DNA of 64,000 nucleotides from CAWDMW01 sp963803575. GTDB taxonomy: Bacteria > Pseudomonadota > Alphaproteobacteria > Rickettsiales > UBA998. Below the pieces are notes generated by a model. That model was not told the DNA's origin. It did no database searches and was given only the letters and a program-made list of their open reading frames with translations. Shown in pieces: positions 16,892-25,238 of this stretch. The position numbers and the translations under genes were made by a program. The stretch is from the NCBI GenBank assembly GCA_963803575.1, contig CAWDMW010000002.1, positions 868,001 through 932,000 on the forward strand, given 5' to 3'. Positions within the stretch are counted from its first letter, which is position 1, and each line of letters opens with the position of its first letter.

Positions 16892-18689
16892 GGAGAAAAA
16901 GCAGCGCATCCCAATGCTGTTGTACTTTTCCCTCAATCTGATCATCGTTACAGAAATTACGGACAAGACGGGTGATGAAACCAATAAACTCCTCAGCGCT
17001 TTTGCGCTGAATATCTTTTTCTCCACAACTGAGCATCTGGAAAAAATAGGGAGTGAGTGACCGCAAATTATCCTGACCACTCGTGAGCGCTTTGAGAAAC
17101 AATAAAAAGAAAGTTTCGCCCATCATATCTGGTTCATAAGGACGCAGTATATTATCAGATGTTGATGTGCCGATAATAGCGCGGCAATATTCTTTGACTT
17201 CATCGTGATTGATCAGCGGGATGCCATATTCATCCCTCATGCAATCTGTTAGCAGACTATAAGGTATGTCACGTCGAGCAGTGGACGTTGCTACGCAAAC
17301 AGCAGACCAATGCGCTGCCTCAACATCATATAGCCAGCGCAAACGCTGCGTTTTTTCAAAATAATTCTCAATCAGTTTACGTCTGCTCCATGACGAGAAT
17401 TCTGCGTCTGGATAGGTGCGTAGCGTATAGCCCAACAATACGGCAAAAAGTGGGTAATAGGCCGCTGTGGTTTCTCTTAGATACGCACATGCCTGATCTT
17501 TTTTCTCCTGAGATACCTTATCTCCAGCCGTATCATCCAGTATCTGAGGAATGAGCTGATCAAGCTTTGCATCATCGATCGTTTGTGTTGTGCCGTCCGC
17601 GTTGTATGAATAGTTACCCTGTAATGCCAGTGGCACATGTTTGAAGCACGGCACAGTGATATCCGTTGTAATCTTGTCTTGCTTAGCGCCCAAGCGTTTA
17701 TCAATGGGCACATCTTTTAAATCGTCAGGGAACACATGATCAATCAGTAAAATCCGTACAGGATGCTTTAAATCTCTATTTTCATGCAAATCTCCACATC
17801 TCCGAATGATTGAATCCAGCGCTTCGCGGTAAATATGAAGGTAATCTATAACAATGAGTGTGGGTTGGCTTGGTGTCCAGCCGATATGAGGGTTTTCTGG
17901 CGTTCCCTCCCAAAAGGCACGAGTATGTCCGTGGCTTTTGGCAAAATTGTTTCCCAGCACTAGCTGATCCCAATGATTTTCTGGCATCGCATCAGAGTTT
18001 TGCATCCAATGCTGTGTCAGCCGCGTTTTTCCAGAGCCAGATGGCCCAGATACTGCCCATAGCAATACATTCATGGCGTTGTGCTCGGGTTTGGTGACGA
18101 TAAACTCATCAAGCTGTTGCTGTTCTTCATCACGGTCGTGATATTTTACGCGACGTGGGTGGAATGGGTTGTCGTCATTACCCTCCAATAGTGGATAAGA
18201 GAAGCGAATGGGTGAGCGTTTTCCATTAGTATGCCCTTCACGTTCATGTAAGCCAAGAGCAAGATAGATTCCATCAATAAAATCATGATGATCGCGCCAA
18301 AGCCACGAGAGTATTAAAGCTAATTTTCCGGGGGTCTTTTTAAGACCATAAAACATATCCCTGATATAATCTGCTCTCGGGTATTCATTCTCATAGTTCA
18401 ATTGAGGAGTTGTATCAGCCTCTTTATGGTCAGGATATAAAATATAAAATAAGACAGCGTGTAGTGCGGTCTCGTTAAGAGAGTCTAGGGGGTATATATC
18501 ACTGGCTTTTTCAGTTGTCTCATTTGGCTTTAATATCAGGGTGTTCACTTGATCTCTAAGAGCATCTTTTATCGATTTTATTAAATCATCCCAACTAAGC
18601 TCACCACTACTTGGGTTTTTTGTATTCTGATCTAAAACCGTACGAATATCACGCGCATCTACCTTATGAGCATTAAGTACTGTAACCAT
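16821..18689 (-). CDS. STAND-like P-loop NTPase
   Basis: A 622-residue protein with Walker A GPSGSGKT (residues 215-222) and Walker B LIVIDY (278-283), followed by a helical region with the look of a STAND/NACHT-type signalling ATPase. The 200 residues before the P-loop could be an effector or sensor domain but match nothing I know. The C-terminal 300 residues are helical and may be a winged-helix plus repeat sensor. There are no transmembrane segments. Related NTPases serve as intracellular sensors in anti-phage systems. Its location in the cargo of a mobile element and its single-gene layout fit that role, which remains an inference. Confidence 0.6.
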   Translation of the reverse strand: MVTVLNAHKVDARDIRTVLDQNTKNPSSGELSWDDLIKSIKDALRDQVNTLILKPNETTEKASDIYPLDSLNETALHAVLFYILYPDHKEADTTPQLNYENEYPRADYIRDMFYGLKKTPGKLALILSWLWRDHHDFIDGIYLALGLHEREGHTNGKRSPIRFSYPLLEGNDDNPFHPRRVKYHDRDEEQQQLDEFIVTKPEHNAMNVLLWAVSGPSGSGKTRLTQHWMQNSDAMPENHWDQLVLGNNFAKSHGHTRAFWEGTPENPHIGWTPSQPTLIVIDYLHIYREALDSIIRRCGDLHENRDLKHPVRILLIDHVFPDDLKDVPIDKRLGAKQDKITTDITVPCFKHVPLALQGNYSYNADGTTQTIDDAKLDQLIPQILDDTAGDKVSQEKKDQACAYLRETTAAYYPLFAVLLGYTLRTYPDAEFSSWSRRKLIENYFEKTQRLRWLYDVEAAHWSAVCVATSTARRDIPYSLLTDCMRDEYGIPLINHDEVKEYCRAIIGTSTSDNILRPYEPDMMGETFFLLFLKALTSGQDNLRSLTPYFFQMLSCGEKDIQRKSAEEFIGFITRLVRNFCNDDQIEGKVQQHWDALLFLLNPSHFSDGTHILHDSERRPAIR

Positions 18690-18749
18690 AAAACCCCCAC
18701 GCTAAATACTGCATAGGAACATATTCACCGAGAAGACAAATCACAAGAT

Positions 18750-19298
18750 TTATAATGTGGGAGCTAATCCATCATTGTCATTTGCTCGCGATGGGTATTC
18801 TAATTGATTGCCTGTGTTTAAATCTCTTCTAATTGACTCTTCTAACAATCCATTTAAATGATGTTCTTCAACAACTCTGACAATCTCACCATCCGTGTTT
18901 AATTCATCGACAATTATTGATGCGCCATTTGGGTTATGCTTGATATTTGCCTTATAAAAACCCTGAGCGCTATAATAAACTCCATTCCCTCCACAAGCAC
19001 CAGTTTCTGTAGTGCGCTCACAAACCGCAGATGGCGCATTCTCACGATCGCGTTTTCCATTTTTGATCCAAAGCGCACCAACAATTGCTTTGGTACCCAT
19101 ATCAAAATATTTTACAGATGGTAAATTGTCTGGGCTATCAACAACGCCATCCTTATTTTTGACTACTTCTTTAAAGCAATCATGAAACTCGATAAAATTT
19201 TCGATACAGTCATCATCGTCTACAGCTTCATAGCTTACTGTATATCCTTTCTTGTTCAGCGCAACTTCATCTGTTTTTGCAGGTGGTAAGATACTCAT
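18750..19298 (-). CDS. Hypothetical acidic protein
   Basis: A 182-residue acidic, soluble protein of unknown function. Asp/Glu-rich patches (EAVDDDDCIENFIEFHD near the N-terminus) and a central Gly-rich segment with several Cys (CERTTETGACGGNG) are the visible landmarks. It is transcribed leftward from a promoter that shares an operator-like inverted repeat with the rightward transfer operon. The next gene leftward, the NTPase, is in the same direction 60 bases away, so the two may be co-transcribed. High acidity would fit a DNA mimic or an anti-defence protein, but there is no direct support. Confidence 0.55.
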   Translation of the reverse strand: MSILPPAKTDEVALNKKGYTVSYEAVDDDDCIENFIEFHDCFKEVVKNKDGVVDSPDNLPSVKYFDMGTKAIVGALWIKNGKRDRENAPSAVCERTTETGACGGNGVYYSAQGFYKANIKHNPNGASIIVDELNTDGEIVRVVEEHHLNGLLEESIRRDLNTGNQLEYPSRANDNDGLAPTL

Positions 19299-19329
19299 TC
19301 ATAGGCTTTCTCTTAATCATATTTACTAG

Positions 19330-19382
19330 ATATTACTATAATACAGCATATTAAGTCAATTTGTCAGAGTTATTCTGACAAA
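19330..19382. promoter_or_regulatory. Divergent control region with perfect inverted repeat
   Basis: Perfect nine-base arms TTTGTCAGA (19360-19368) and TCTGACAAA (19374-19382) lie between the leftward 18750 gene and the rightward transfer operon. On the minus strand TTGACT (19359-19354) and TAATAT (19335-19330), with an 18-base spacer, form a promoter directly beside the repeat. The repeat is a likely operator able to control both directions. Confidence 0.55.
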
Positions 19383-19458
19383 AATCCGACAAAGCTCCAT
19401 ATCCTATTTGATGAAATATCAGTCATGCTGTTCTCATAACTTAGCGATGAGGATCGAC

Positions 19459-19755
19459 ATGAAAACACTAAATTACTTTAATCAAGATTACACCGAAACA
19501 GAATTAGCTGCATTAGAAGATCAGCCATTACCGATCGTGAATGATCCCGATTATGACGGCACAGTTTCACCTACGCCCACAGAACCATCTGATTCACCGC
19601 CACCTGAACCATTGGGGGATAGCGCAGTCGCATTGCCACGTCATGTGGAGCAATGGCTGGATAACGCTTTTGATGATCTGGATGATATTGAGCGTTGGCC
19701 AGATGATGGCGGATTTGTGCTGACTGAACGCATCCCTAACGAAGTGGAGGGTTAA
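19459..19755 (+). CDS. Small acidic transfer-operon protein
   Basis: A 98-residue acidic protein. The ATG at 19459 is chosen because GAGGA lies six bases before it. Longer starts at 19408 and 19447 lack such a site. The middle is Pro/Thr/Ser-rich (a flexible linker), and the C-terminal part is acidic with Trp residues (VEQWLDNAFDDLDDIERW). It is the first gene of the transfer operon, only three bases before the membrane protein gene. The function is unknown; a role in relaxosome or coupling assembly is possible from position alone. Confidence 0.6.
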   Translation: MKTLNYFNQDYTETELAALEDQPLPIVNDPDYDGTVSPTPTEPSDSPPPEPLGDSAVALPRHVEQWLDNAFDDLDDIERWPDDGGFVLTERIPNEVEG

Positions 19756-19758
19756 GCG

Positions 19759-21000
19759 ATGAAACTACAAAACAAACAACGTGACGCACTAGAGAAAACA
19801 ACACTTTCTCCAGACGCAATAACATTAACCTCTAACATTGAGTTTGCGGAGGAGCTGAAAGACCTTAAAGCCGCGCATGAGAGACGGCCTACGAAAGTCT
19901 ATCTGGTGACGCTAGCCGCAGCCGCACTCTCGGGCTTTATGAGCGCACGGGGCATTATTGAGAAAACCATTGAAGCAGGCGTGATTGATGAAGTCTCGAT
20001 TGGCTCAGCAATTATGTCGGGCGCGGTGTGCTGTGCCTTGCTTACCACCGCCACGATGATGACATTTTCTATTGCGATGGAATCAGCACGCAAGCAACGC
20101 TGGAAAGTGATTGCTCTGGTGACAACGCTGCTTGTTCCCACCATTGGTGTTAGCAGCTTCTATAGTCTGCTTGGCAATGCAGGAAGCGCGAGCCTTTCCT
20201 ATAATATGCAGGATCAGGCGATTGCCCATCGTGAGTATTACGCTGCGTCAATACTGGATGCATCAGAAGCAAAAAGCCGTGCTGACGCGCTCATTCCGCT
20301 GCGTGATGATATTTGCACACGCGCTGATCAGGAGCGTCTCACAGGCCGCTACTCGGGGTCAAAGGGATACGGAAAAGCCGTGCAATCAATGGATTCAGTC
20401 TGTTCTCAGATAACGTCAATTGTCGAGACGTTACTGAATACGGCATCGAACACCGAAGCACGGGGTAAGCAGGCAACAGAGATTTTAAACAAGCTTGCCA
20501 GCATTGCCAAAGACCAGTCCATCGGTAATGTGTTTGAGCGTCAGGATGTGTATCGCGAAACGGCTAATCAACTTATGGAGTTGATTCAGACATTCTTATC
20601 CGAGAATGTTGTGGAGCGGCTGAATGTGCAGCTTGCTAATCTGCAAGCCTCTGTTTCTAGCTCTGGCGTACAGAAAAATACCTTTGGTCAGGTGCAATCA
20701 GCCATCATTGAGGATTTGCGCGTTCTTGTCGACAAGGTTGCTGAAAATCTTGAGGGCATGACCGATGTCAGTGATATGCCAAAGGCAACGCCACCCGCAC
20801 CATTAATGGATATGGGTGAAGCGGTGTTTCACTATTCGAGAAAGAACACTCCACAGTATTTGATGGCTTTGTTGCTTGATCTAATGGTTGTTTTTTATTG
20901 TGCGGCATTAACGCTATCTCGCTCGATTCCACAAGCCAGAAAAGAGGAAATGCTGGAATCACAGCCATCCTCTCAATCTTCAATAACTCAACAATCATAG
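19759..21000 (+). CDS. Transfer-operon membrane protein
   Basis: A 413-residue inner-membrane protein. Three hydrophobic segments lie near residues 47-63, 82-103 and 114-137, followed by a large hydrophilic helical domain (about 140-360) and a last segment near 372-391. The tail is Ser/Gln-rich. It is followed after ten bases by another small membrane protein and then the coupling protein. Proteins of this shape beside VirD4 genes may anchor or gate the coupling protein, but I do not recognise the family. Confidence 0.6.
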   Translation: MKLQNKQRDALEKTTLSPDAITLTSNIEFAEELKDLKAAHERRPTKVYLVTLAAAALSGFMSARGIIEKTIEAGVIDEVSIGSAIMSGAVCCALLTTATMMTFSIAMESARKQRWKVIALVTTLLVPTIGVSSFYSLLGNAGSASLSYNMQDQAIAHREYYAASILDASEAKSRADALIPLRDDICTRADQERLTGRYSGSKGYGKAVQSMDSVCSQITSIVETLLNTASNTEARGKQATEILNKLASIAKDQSIGNVFERQDVYRETANQLMELIQTFLSENVVERLNVQLANLQASVSSSGVQKNTFGQVQSAIIEDLRVLVDKVAENLEGMTDVSDMPKATPPAPLMDMGEAVFHYSRKNTPQYLMALLLDLMVVFYCAALTLSRSIPQARKEEMLESQPSSQSSITQQS

Positions 21001-21010
21001 GAGAATTATC

Positions 21011-21622
21011 ATGAGAAAATTACTTAATTATACGACGCGTATGGGCTTATCTGGTTTTAGCAATATGTTGCTTGCTGCGCTTGCAAGCAGCGTCGCTGTC
21101 ACCTCTATCATATTGCTCAGCCTCTATGTCGTCTCATATGCCAAAGAGTCAGACGCGATGAAAGCACTGCAATGTGCATCAGGTCTGGTGTCTCGTCCTG
21201 ATTGCCCAGATCAGCAGGCGGCTATGGATGCTTTGCAGCAAGAGTTGGACGCGTTAGCGGCGCAAAAGGAACAGATGGAGGCTAAGCTTGGTACGCTCAA
21301 GCGTATTAGCGATACGGTGGATTCCGTAACGTTGTTTAAAATGGTAGATATCGACGGAACGGGCATGAAACTGATAGTTGGATCGACGTATTCAGACTTG
21401 TTGAACCCCACTACAAAGCCGGCCTATCACTGCTATATAAGCTTGCGCGGCAATAGTTCGCACGGCAATAATACAGGTATTGAACGTAACCTGTATATCC
21501 GTAGTGCTGTCGGTGATGTAGATATCACAAAGGACATGCTGCGTGACGCAGACATCACTGAATTTACGGTGCATTTTGCGCGGGCGCATTGTAAGCCCTA
21601 CCTCATTGGCGGCGCTGTATAG
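21011..21622 (+). CDS. Transfer-operon single-pass membrane protein
   Basis: A 203-residue protein with one N-terminal membrane segment (about residues 18-43), a Gln/Ala/Glu-rich coiled-coil stretch (about 66-100) and a C-terminal soluble domain containing a pair of Cys residues, probably outside the cytoplasm. GGAG precedes the ATG. It ends two bases before the coupling protein gene, so the two are closely coupled. No family was recognised. Topology and location suggest a periplasmic or membrane accessory of the transfer apparatus. Confidence 0.6.
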   Translation: MRKLLNYTTRMGLSGFSNMLLAALASSVAVTSIILLSLYVVSYAKESDAMKALQCASGLVSRPDCPDQQAAMDALQQELDALAAQKEQMEAKLGTLKRISDTVDSVTLFKMVDIDGTGMKLIVGSTYSDLLNPTTKPAYHCYISLRGNSSHGNNTGIERNLYIRSAVGDVDITKDMLRDADITEFTVHFARAHCKPYLIGGAV

Positions 21623-21624
21623 CC

Positions 21625-23526
21625 ATGCGCAACAATTCCAAACAACATGGTGAGATTATTCGGCGGGGGTTTCCCTTGCCGAATATCTTGCTGGCAGCTG
21701 GTGCTTATGAGGTGATGGGCTGGCTGGGTGGTGACACGCATACTGTCATTCATCACGACACTATCATTATGCATTTGCCAGCCGCCGCCGCTGTAATCTG
21801 CATAGTCAATGTGCTGAGTATATCAGAATGGACGTTCAATCATCTGGCTGAGCGTATTGAGCTAAAACTGGCGCGAACGCCTATTGGCATCAAAGGCACG
21901 GGGCGCTGGTCAACGCGCAAAGAAGCGTTGCGAATTTCACAGAAATATTATTGGGGGCCATATTTTGGTGCAATCTCTATGGGATGGTTCCGCCGTAATC
22001 GTGAACTGATTATTCCTTACGAATGCATGGCAACGACATTTGGCCCAAGCGGTAGCGGTAAAACAACGAAGGTGCTTCTCACCAATGCATTCGCCTTAAA
22101 ATATGAATCCAAGTTCCTGACAGATTTTAAATCTGACCTGACCTATCAGCTTTATCACCCGCTTTCAAAATACGGCGATGTGATTGTCCTCGATATTGGC
22201 GGTGAGTTTGATGGTCACCCCACCATTAAAACAGCCTACTATAATCCGTTATCATTGCCACTGGATTGTTTTGAACAAGCTGGCTGCCTTGTTGATGTTA
22301 AAGCTATGGTCGCAGAGTTGATTAATCAGCTCTATCCCATAAATGATAAAACACCCGATCCATACTGGCCTAACGGGGCGCGAGAGGCATTACAGACGAT
22401 TGTTATTTACGTTGTGATCCTACGGGATACGCAAGCGCATTTAGGGCATGTCGAGGCAATGCTTAATGACAGCGCGGCATTACTGGCTGATATGCGGTTT
22501 GCCGCAGGGTCATGTGTGAATGCAGAGGGTAACGCATTAGAGCCAATGGCGCTTGAGCAAACCTCGTGGGCATTATCAGGCCTTCATGATCCTCAGGACG
22601 TAAGTAATTTTATCGCATGGTTTCGCCGTCGCGCTGCGGAGTTAGTAAAAATGCTATCAGCAACAGATACACGCACGATTGATTCATTCCTCTCAGGCGC
22701 ACGGCAACAGCTCAGCGACTTTGCGGAAACGGGGCGATTATTCAGGGTCATGAATAAAACGTCGTTTCGGTTCTCACAGATGAAAGAAGGCGATCGTCCG
22801 ACAACGGTGCTGATGCCTATTGATAGCACACGATTAGAAACCCAGAAGAAAGCTGCGGCATTATTGCAAAAATGCATGATCATTGAATTGCAGCGTCACA
22901 AGAACAAACATCGTGAAGTGTATCTTTTACTGGACGAAATTTCTAATTTTCCGCTAACAGGCTTGGATACGCTGCCAACCTATTCACGCTCTTACGGATT
23001 AAGACTGCATCTGTTTCTACAAAACATTTCAGCTTACGCTCACCAGCACGGCGAACATGCGGCGCGTGTCATGGAGTCTGAAAGCGAAATTTTCCAGTTT
23101 CTATCAGGCATTCGTGAAGAAAAAACGATCAAACTGGCGCAGCGTTTGATGGGTAATCGCTCAATCGTTACCAACAGCAACTCAGGTGATCGTAGTGAAT
23201 ATGGCGTGAAAGGCACAGCGTACCGTGAGGATTCTATGCCTCTCATGGACGCAGAACAAATCCGTAGAACGCAACATACGCTGTTATTTGTGGGGCAGCA
23301 TTACGGCATCATCAGCCAAGCGCCCACCATCTTCGAAGCACGCCCTTGGGGGCATGAGATAGATGCAAACCCGCATTACGGTACGAAAAAGAAGATTGAT
23401 AAAGCCGTTCTTGTGATGGGTGATCGGTTGCCGCCAGTGCAGGTGCAGTGTTATTGGGTCGTCAAGCGTATCATCGCGATGCCATTCACCATTCTGCGCT
23501 GGTGTCTCACAGGAGGCCGCGTATGA
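21625..23526 (+). CDS. VirD4/TraG-type coupling protein
   Basis: A 633-residue type IV coupling protein that docks the relaxase-DNA complex to a secretion channel and pumps it using ATP. It has two N-terminal membrane segments (about residues 17-35 and 50-66), a Walker A GPSGSGKTTK (140-149), the TraG/VirD4 hallmark following it (LTDFKSDLT), and a Walker B in LLLDEISNF. The size is typical. It should work with the relaxase at 3497. Since no mating-pore genes are present, it presumably connects to a channel supplied by another element. Confidence 0.92.
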   Translation: MRNNSKQHGEIIRRGFPLPNILLAAGAYEVMGWLGGDTHTVIHHDTIIMHLPAAAAVICIVNVLSISEWTFNHLAERIELKLARTPIGIKGTGRWSTRKEALRISQKYYWGPYFGAISMGWFRRNRELIIPYECMATTFGPSGSGKTTKVLLTNAFALKYESKFLTDFKSDLTYQLYHPLSKYGDVIVLDIGGEFDGHPTIKTAYYNPLSLPLDCFEQAGCLVDVKAMVAELINQLYPINDKTPDPYWPNGAREALQTIVIYVVILRDTQAHLGHVEAMLNDSAALLADMRFAAGSCVNAEGNALEPMALEQTSWALSGLHDPQDVSNFIAWFRRRAAELVKMLSATDTRTIDSFLSGARQQLSDFAETGRLFRVMNKTSFRFSQMKEGDRPTTVLMPIDSTRLETQKKAAALLQKCMIIELQRHKNKHREVYLLLDEISNFPLTGLDTLPTYSRSYGLRLHLFLQNISAYAHQHGEHAARVMESESEIFQFLSGIREEKTIKLAQRLMGNRSIVTNSNSGDRSEYGVKGTAYREDSMPLMDAEQIRRTQHTLLFVGQHYGIISQAPTIFEARPWGHEIDANPHYGTKKKIDKAVLVMGDRLPPVQVQCYWVVKRIIAMPFTILRWCLTGGRV

Positions 23527-23801
23527 CACCGATACGTTTTCGCTTTCAATATCGATGTGCAACATTCAGCCGCCTGATCAGCCAAATGATTGGCTATTGG
23601 AAGCCACTCGCTATCGCTGCGTTCTTTGCCTCCAGTACAGGGCCGCACCTGCGTTTGAATGAATTGTACGATCGCCCATCTTACGGGCAGTGCCTGTATC
23701 TGGGATCACGCGGCGTGATTACGCATCAGGGCTTATCAGGGCATGGCTGCCCGTGGGTCGTCATTCTTAATTCTGACCATCAGAGAAAGTTTTATGAATG
23801 A
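23523..23801 (+). CDS. Small transfer-operon protein
   Basis: A 92-residue basic protein. The ATG at 23523 overlaps the coupling protein's stop (ATGA) and follows GGAGG, which decides the start over an upstream ATG at 23448. It contains a central hydrophobic stretch (PLAIAAFFASS) and several conserved-looking Cys, Gly and His residues (YGQCLYLGSRG, SGHGCPWVV). It ends eight bases inside the next frame. The function is unknown; tight coupling implies a role with the coupling protein. Confidence 0.55.
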   Translation: MTPIRFRFQYRCATFSRLISQMIGYWKPLAIAAFFASSTGPHLRLNELYDRPSYGQCLYLGSRGVITHQGLSGHGCPWVVILNSDHQRKFYE

Positions 23802-24480
23802 TAAAAAATCAGACCTACCCGATATCCGTTATGCGCATCCGTCCCACGCCGAATTCAATGCACGGCTGGCGGCAAAGAATGAGCCAACGCCGCGTGACGT
23901 AACTGCGCCGTGGAGTCCGTCGCAGAATCTGCCCAACCTCAGACGCGACTTCGCGCAGCTCAACACCTATCTGCAACCTCGCTCGCATATCACAGAGCAA
24001 GATAATACAGATCAGCAACGCGGCTCCCGCATGGTCGAGGTCGATCATCTTGCGCCAACATTAGTGCCACCGCCTAATATCCGTGATCCCGTTGATCGTG
24101 AATCATTCGGAAGACGCTGGCTTCTCGAACAACGCGAAGCTGTGTTGGCGCAGGCGGTGATACCGCAGAACCAACAGCAGCGTGTCAATACTCATCGGCA
24201 GCATAACCAACAATTTAACCACCACTCAGGAGAGTCTTTTATGACAGACCAAACAAGCACTCAAAACTCAAGTTCACCACAACTATCACCGACACCAAAT
24301 GCACCGCTGGAAACCTTCAAAGATGGCGCAGCCGTTATTAAGCTCTGGCAACAGGAAGGGCGCGATGGGCAAATCCACGTCAATGCATCCGTCGGGCGCT
24401 TGTATAAGGATAATGAAACAGGGCAATGGAAAGAGAGTAAATCATTCAGCCCTCTGATCTTTCTAAGTTGGGCAACATGA
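23794..24480 (+). CDS. Transfer-operon protein with internal start and frameshifted end
   Basis: A frame of 228 residues beginning at ATG 23794. The first 149 codons encode a polar, Pro/Gln-rich, probably disordered segment. At 24241 an internal ATG follows a strong GGAGAG site. From there the sequence (PLETFKDGAAVIKLWQQEG, then LYKDNETGQWKESKSFS) matches small conjugation-operon proteins that normally stand alone. The frame leaves this pattern near 24451 and stops at 24480; the expected continuation lies in the 24468 frame. It may therefore be two fused genes, or one gene with an internal start. Confidence 0.5.
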   Translation: MNDKKSDLPDIRYAHPSHAEFNARLAAKNEPTPRDVTAPWSPSQNLPNLRRDFAQLNTYLQPRSHITEQDNTDQQRGSRMVEVDHLAPTLVPPPNIRDPVDRESFGRRWLLEQREAVLAQAVIPQNQQQRVNTHRQHNQQFNHHSGESFMTDQTSTQNSSSPQLSPTPNAPLETFKDGAAVIKLWQQEGRDGQIHVNASVGRLYKDNETGQWKESKSFSPLIFLSWAT

Positions 24481-24797
24481 TGCCCAGAGCTTTGGCTCAT
24501 GCTAGTGCGTTTGAGCATAACCTTAATGCACAACGTCAGGAACAAATGAAAGCACATGCGCAATCGCAGCAAACGCCTGCACCTGTTCAAGTCACGCCTG
24601 CTCAAGTCGTGCCAACGCTAACACAGCAGCAACAAGCACAACCACTCTCAGCCATGCGCTCGGATCAAATCGTAGCGCAGCAAGATATGGTCGCTCAACG
24701 TGATGCGGTGCTGGCTCAGGCGCAACCAGCGCAAAGCCCGTCGCAGGAAAACACACAGGAGTATGCACACACCCAAAACCATGAACCATCGCGCTAA
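24468..24797 (+). pseudogene. Displaced C-terminal part of the 24241 reading frame
   Basis: Read one base out of register, codons from 24450 give PSDLSKLGNMMPRALAHA. This continues SFSP of the upstream frame as expected for its family. One missing base in the CCC run near 24450-24453 explains the break. The rest is Gln/Ala/Pro-rich and low in complexity. The first possible start here is TTG 24468, without a convincing ribosome-binding site. It ends before a non-coding gap that precedes the recombinase operon. Confidence 0.5.
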
Positions 24798-24853
24798 GGA
24801 GGAACAGCGCGCTATATTAGTAATTATTCATAAAGTTGAATCACTTACGCGGA

Positions 24854-24928
24854 GTCATTTCTTGTAATTTAAGCCATTATAGGATAATGTTCCTATTATG
24901 TTCTTGGGTGGAATAAGACGGAAATGAC
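24854..24928. promoter_or_regulatory. Nested inverted repeats before the recombinase operon
   Basis: Arms GTCATTTC (24854-24861) and GAAATGAC (24921-24928) enclose a smaller pair, ATAGGA (24879-24884) and TCCTAT (24891-24896). The region lies just upstream of the two-gene recombinase operon. It could be an operator that controls excision, or a recombinase accessory site. Confidence 0.4.
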
Positions 24929-24962
24929 ACCGCCGCACCAAAAAAGAAAGGAGAACATCACC

Positions 24963-25235
24963 ATGACAAAACAACAACCAACTCTTACGATGGATATCGC
25001 ATTATACGAGCATTTTCTTGAAAATAGCCATTATACTGAGGAAGAAAAGCAGGAATATCTGGAAACCATGTGGAACATCATCTGTGAGTTCGTCACGATG
25101 GGCTTCCATGTTCATCCTGTACAGATGGCACTTGATGATAATCAGCCCTCCTGTGGAAAACAGTCACAAACCACTGGAATCCCTATGGAAGCAGAGTCGC
25201 ATAGGATAGAATCAACAGTAGAAGAAGGAGCGTAA
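24963..25235 (+). CDS. Small protein upstream of the recombinase
   Basis: A 90-residue acidic protein. AAGGAG before the ATG at 24963 supports this start over an upstream ATG. The visible pattern is a helical, Glu/Tyr-rich N-terminal half with HYTEEEKQEYLETMWNIICEF, followed by a polar tail. It lies three bases before the serine recombinase gene, so the two are co-translated. In similar elements, small proteins next to a large serine recombinase can be directionality factors. No motif here proves that, and I do not recognise the family. Confidence 0.55.
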   Translation: MTKQQPTLTMDIALYEHFLENSHYTEEEKQEYLETMWNIICEFVTMGFHVHPVQMALDDNQPSCGKQSQTTGIPMEAESHRIESTVEEGA

Positions 25236-25238
25236 GCT

